Origin: a candidate division FCPU426 bacterium
GTDB taxonomy: Bacteria > Oederibacteriota > PGYV01 > Palsa-1178
Assembly: GCA_003167475.1 (NCBI GenBank)
Contig: PMTB01000159.1
Coordinates: 1-9,544, forward strand
Reading direction: 5' to 3'
Length of the DNA stretch: 9,544 nt
Position numbers and translations under genes: made by a program. Positions 6,874 through 9,544 of the stretch are shown in pieces (within the stretch, counting starts at the first letter, position 1; each line of letters begins with the position of its first letter). The notes under the pieces are model-generated. The model was not told the origin of the DNA. It did no database searches and was given only the letters and a program-made list of their open reading frames with translations.

Positions 6874-6976
6874 TCGTGCCTGGTGCTGATAATGTTTTGC
6901 CTCAGGCCTTTGCGCGATACCCATTTATAATAAAGCGTAAAATCCCGGGGCAAAACATTATCAGCACCAGGCACGA
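6874..6976. repeat. Large perfect inverted repeat (28-bp arms) in the radical SAM leader
   Basis: Positions 6874-6901 (TCGTGCCTGG...TGTTTTGCC) are the exact reverse complement of 6949-6976. A G-T pair and one more C-G pair extend the stem inward to 6903/6947, leaving a 43-nt loop. Within the loop, TTTGCGC (6909-6915) can pair with GCGTAAA (6935-6941). No U-tract follows on either strand and I see no convincing target duplication. It occupies much of the 253-nt gap (6797-7049) and would be transcribed in the leader of the radical SAM gene. It looks like a palindromic mobile or REP/MITE-type repeat unit, or a structured leader element; no other copy is present in the window. Confidence 0.85.
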
Positions 6977-7007
6977 CTTAACATAAAAACTTTTCGGACA
7001 TTCTAAT

Positions 7008-7036
7008 AATATATATATACATGCTTTAATTGTCAA
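7008..7036 (-). promoter_or_regulatory. Promoter of the radical SAM gene
   Basis: Reading leftward, TTGACA (7031-7036) and TATATT (7008-7013; 5 of 6 consensus) are 17 bp apart, just downstream of the methyltransferase stop. Transcription would begin near 7001, so the mRNA leader would be about 205 nt and include the entire palindrome. Confidence 0.65.
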
Positions 7037-7052
7037 GCCAAGTTAATTGTCA
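7026..7052. repeat. Short direct repeat over the radical SAM promoter
   Basis: TTAATTGTCA occurs at 7026-7035 and again at 7043-7052, 17 bp apart. The first copy contains five of the six bases of the -35 box; the second includes the TGA stop of the methyltransferase gene. It could be a pair of regulator half-sites or chance in AT-rich DNA. Confidence 0.35.
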
Positions 7053-7730
7053 GGCTTTTTTCAGCACGAATATCAAAGTCCTTCCAAATGTCGGGAACAG
7101 CCTCGCAAGCAGGCGGCTGTTGAGTTTTCCGGTGGACTCGAAATTTATGACGTCGGAAGTGTGTTGCACGAGCCTGAACCCGAACCTTTCCACCTGCTTT
7201 AAAAGGGTCGGATAAATATAGTACCTCAGGTGCCCCACCGCGTCGGGTTCGAACGGGCTGCATTCGATATATGGGTTTTGGTTGAACAGCAGGAGAAGCC
7301 GCTTGCCGAAACTGGCCAGGTTCGGCGTGGTAAGGATAAATATGCCGTCGGCCTTAAGCACCCTCTTGGCCTCGGTCAGGAGCTTGTCCGGCACAAGCAC
7401 ATGCTCTATAACCTCGCTTGAGATCACTGCGTCAAAGATGCCGTCTTTAAAGGGAAGTTTGCTCATGTCCAGGTTGCAATGGGACGCTTTTATCCCCTTT
7501 TTTACCGCCTGTTTTAGCTGTGTCCTGGAAACATCCACGCCGTATAGCTTCCCCTTGTCCTTCACAAGCTCAAGCAAAGATCCGTCCCCGCAGCCTATGT
7601 CGCATATCTGAAGATCTTTCCCCGGGATGGAATGCACGGTCTTATTTATGAAGCCGTAAACCTCTGCCATCCGCCTGTAATTATCGTGTTCGTAAAGTTT
7701 TTGGGTTATCTTTTCCCAGTTATCCGCCAT
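7050..7730 (-). CDS. Class I SAM-dependent methyltransferase (Methyltransf_11/25 type)
   Basis: 226 residues from ATG 7730, with GGAGGG (7740-7745) 9 nt upstream inside the end of the amidotransferase gene. Visible motifs are motif I CDIGCGDGSLL (D44 to G50), the acidic end of strand 2 GVDVS (D66), LDMSKLPF, FDAVISSEVIEH (99-110, motif IV region) and AKRVLKADGIFILTTPN (motif VI region). The length is normal for a small stand-alone methyltransferase. There is no signal peptide or membrane segment, so it should be cytoplasmic. The 11-nt overlap with the upstream gene indicates co-translation, so it probably modifies the same glycan or small-molecule precursor as the amidotransferase. The acceptor cannot be named. 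It is intact at the position where the paralogue at 3116-4042 carries a stop. Confidence 0.9.
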   Translation of the reverse strand: MADNWEKITQKLYEHDNYRRMAEVYGFINKTVHSIPGKDLQICDIGCGDGSLLELVKDKGKLYGVDVSRTQLKQAVKKGIKASHCNLDMSKLPFKDGIFDAVISSEVIEHVLVPDKLLTEAKRVLKADGIFILTTPNLASFGKRLLLLFNQNPYIECSPFEPDAVGHLRYYIYPTLLKQVERFGFRLVQHTSDVINFESTGKLNSRLLARLFPTFGRTLIFVLKKA

Positions 7731-9544
7731 AGTATTTTTCCCTCCAATAATTGAAATTGAATATTCTCAGCAGTTCAAACCTGCGGTCGGCCACGCCCTG
7801 CAAATGTTCCTCGTGAATCTTTTTGACGTGGTCGTTGTCGAAGTATTCCCCTCCCCTGTAGAGGTAAGAGTTGAAAAGGTCCTTTAACTCGTTCCTTATC
7901 CACTTATCAAGCGGCACGCCAAATCCGCTTTTTTTCCTGTATATGATATCCTTGTCCGCGTATTTCCCGGCGAGTTTCTTAAGTATGTACTTGGTCACCC
8001 CTCCCCTGATCTTCCAGTTCCCCGGGAGGCTGAACGCGTACTCAGCGAGGGACTTGTCCAGGAGCGGGTTGCGCATTTCAAGCGACGCGGCCATGGTCGC
8101 CCTGTCGCCTTTCACAAGATACCAGTCCGGAAGCTGTATCTTGCAGTCCAGGTATAAAGCCCTGTTGATGGTGTCGTTTGGCTGAAATTCAGCGTCGTAC
8201 GCGGCCGCTTCGGCGAAGACCCTGCCCGTGTCTATAAAATCAAGTTTCATTATCTTTGCGGCCTCGCTAATGAGCGGCGACCCGCTCCCGAAAATAAACT
8301 GCCGCGCGGCGAAAGGCAGCCTCGCGTTATCCAGGAGCTTGTAATAAGAGCCTCCTTTTGGCAGAAAAGGTTTCAGTACGCCGGCTAAAGCCAGGAAAAA
8401 CCTATAGTCTTCAATGGCTTTTTGCGCCTTATATTTCCCATAACCGCCGAACATCTCGTCCCCGCCGTCTCCGGAGAGCGCGACCGTTATCCTGCCGCGG
8501 GCGAATTTCGAGACATAATAAAGCGGGATTATAGCCGCGTCGGCCATGGGTTCATCGAGGTAATCCATTATCTCAATAAAGTTTTCCTTTACAAGCGAAT
8601 CCTCAAAGTAGCAAAGGTGGTAATTGACGCCGAGCTTTTCCGCGACCCGCCCGGCAAAGACAGCCTCGTCGGCTTCCGGCGAGTTTTTATAGCATACGGT
8701 GAAAGCGTTAACACTTGTGGAGAGCTGCGAGAGCATGCCTGTAACCAGCGTTGAGTCCACGCCTCCGCTTAAGAATACTCCCAGGGGCACATCGGACATG
8801 AGCCTTTTTTTAACGGCTTCCCTTATTAACGCCTCGGACTTCCGCAGGATGGCGCCTTCACTCAGGTCTTTTTCCGCAGGCACGTCAGCCAGGTTCCAGT
8901 AGCGGTATTTACCGGTTATTTCCCATTTGGTTATGTCAAACCTGAAAGTGGTTGACGGCTCAAGCTTTTTTATTTTGTCAAAAATCGACCCCGGAGAAGG
9001 CACGTAGCCGTAAAACATATATTTCATCAGTTCATTGCGGTCGATGGAAATCCTCTTCTTTATTTCCGGGTCCGCTATGAGGGCCTTAAGTTCCGAAGCC
9101 ACGGCAAAATAATCCCGGTCAAGAAAATAGTAAAGCGGCTTTTTTCCGAATTGGTCCCGGGCGACGGTCAGCTCGCGCTTTTTTTTATCGTATATGACGT
9201 AAGCGAACATGCCTTCCATGGCGCCGGCCACCTGCTGCCCGAGTTCCTCATAGGCGTGAACCAGCGCTTCAGTGTCGCATTTGCCCTTAAAATCGTGTTT
9301 TTGCTTAAGGGAGGCTTTTATGTCGAGATAATTGTAGATCTCTCCGTTGCACAGGACGCCGACGGTTTTATCCTCGTTCCACATGGGCTGGCTTCCGGCA
9401 TCGGAGAGGTCTATTATGGAGAGGCGCCTCTGGCCTAGCGCTAGATTTTTTTCAAAATACATGCCCTTATTATCCGGCCCTCTTTTCGAAAGCGTATCAA
9501 GCATATCCGAGAAAAGGCCCTTATTTATCTCCTGTTCCCTCTTT
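7720..9544 (-). CDS. asnB: Asparagine synthase-type glutamine amidotransferase (N-terminus beyond right edge)
   Basis: The frame stays open from the stop at 7720-7722 to the right edge, 607 codons plus more outside. The ATG at 9504 is internal: 13 further sense codons precede it (KREQEINKGLFSD), and the family's N-terminal MCGI with the catalytic Cys must lie beyond the edge. Counting from 9504, the class II glutaminase domain shows KRGPDNKG (7-14), the CNGEIYN loop and CDTEAL. The synthetase domain shows FLSGGVDS (PP-loop for ATP, about residue 246), ALSGDGGDEMFGGY (about 342-356) and RATMAASLEMRNPLLD (about 467-482). Total length would be about 625-640 residues, normal for AsnB. The reaction is ATP-dependent transfer of glutamine-derived ammonia to a carboxylate, classically aspartate; homologues in glycan clusters amidate uronic acid sugars. 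The methyltransferase and radical SAM neighbours make the glycan role plausible here, though plain asparagine synthesis remains possible. Confidence 0.92.
   Translation of the reverse strand, partial: KREQEINKGLFSDMLDTLSKRGPDNKGMYFEKNLALGQRRLSIIDLSDAGSQPMWNEDKTVGVLCNGEIYNYLDIKASLKQKHDFKGKCDTEALVHAYEELGQQVAGAMEGMFAYVIYDKKKRELTVARDQFGKKPLYYFLDRDYFAVASELKALIADPEIKKRISIDRNELMKYMFYGYVPSPGSIFDKIKKLEPSTTFRFDITKWEITGKYRYWNLADVPAEKDLSEGAILRKSEALIREAVKKRLMSDVPLGVFLSGGVDSTLVTGMLSQLSTSVNAFTVCYKNSPEADEAVFAGRVAEKLGVNYHLCYFEDSLVKENFIEIMDYLDEPMADAAIIPLYYVSKFARGRITVALSGDGGDEMFGGYGKYKAQKAIEDYRFFLALAGVLKPFLPKGGSYYKLLDNARLPFAARQFIFGSGSPLISEAAKIMKLDFIDTGRVFAEAAAYDAEFQPNDTINRALYLDCKIQLPDWYLVKGDRATMAASLEMRNPLLDKSLAEYAFSLPGNWKIRGGVTKYILKKLAGKYADKDIIYRKKSGFGVPLDKWIRNELKDLFNSYLYRGGEYFDNDHVKKIHEEHLQGVADRRFELLRIFNFNYWREKYYGG

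Noticed and set aside
6874..6976. Palindrome as a rho-independent terminator for the upstream methyltransferase
   Set aside because: A promoter lies between that gene and the palindrome, and no run of T follows the stem in either direction.
9502..9504. ATG at 9504 as the start of the amidotransferase
   Set aside because: The frame remains open to the window edge with plausible AsnB sequence upstream, and this ATG would omit the N-terminal catalytic Cys required by the family.

Overview
The window looks like a bacterial chromosome segment of moderate GC content. It has compact genes, Shine-Dalgarno-led starts (cores GGGAGG, GAGG, GGAGGG), sigma70-type promoters that I can read directly, and several exported proteins carrying Thr/Pro-rich (TPT) stretches. 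Such TPT-rich linkers, together with B12-binding radical SAM proteins and AsnB-type amidotransferases, are common in uncultured candidate-phylum genomes (Goldiibacteriota, Omnitrophota and similar). That placement is a low-confidence inference, and no marker gene in the window fixes the taxonomy.

Left half (1-4042). A partial exported protein of unknown function runs leftward off the window edge from position 970, behind a perfect-consensus promoter (TTGACA-17-TATAAT). Divergent from it is a secreted two-domain protein: a LamG/concanavalin-A-like domain, a charged helical linker between TPTP motifs, and a GH43/GH32-like five-bladed beta-propeller. Its open frame reaches back to 1025. A promoter at 1173-1202, a GGGAGG site at 1244-1249 and a textbook signal peptide indicate that translation starts at TTG 1256. 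Next is a SAM-dependent methyltransferase with an N-terminal zinc ribbon, interrupted by one in-frame TAA at 3665-3667 where a Glu codon is expected. Its promoter predicts a nearly leaderless transcript.

Right half (4103-9544, all leftward). Reading with transcription from the right edge: an AsnB-type glutamine-dependent amidotransferase, whose N-terminus with the catalytic Cys lies outside the window; a class I SAM methyltransferase overlapping it by 11 nt; a 253-nt intergenic region with a strong promoter and a 28-bp perfect inverted repeat; a B12-binding-type radical SAM enzyme with a TTG start; and, behind its own TATAAT promoter, a leucine-rich-repeat lipoprotein with Thr/Pro-rich segments on both sides of the LRR domain.

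Amidotransferase, methyltransferases and a B12-radical SAM enzyme side by side suggest a surface-glycan or exopolysaccharide modification locus. The secreted LamG/propeller protein, the LRR lipoprotein and the partial exported protein suggest that the neighbouring genes serve the cell envelope or extracellular glycans. No tRNA, rRNA, CRISPR array or transposase gene was seen. The features most worth a second look are the interrupted methyltransferase, the large palindrome in the radical SAM leader, and the promoter whose -35 box sits at the exact centre of an inverted repeat.
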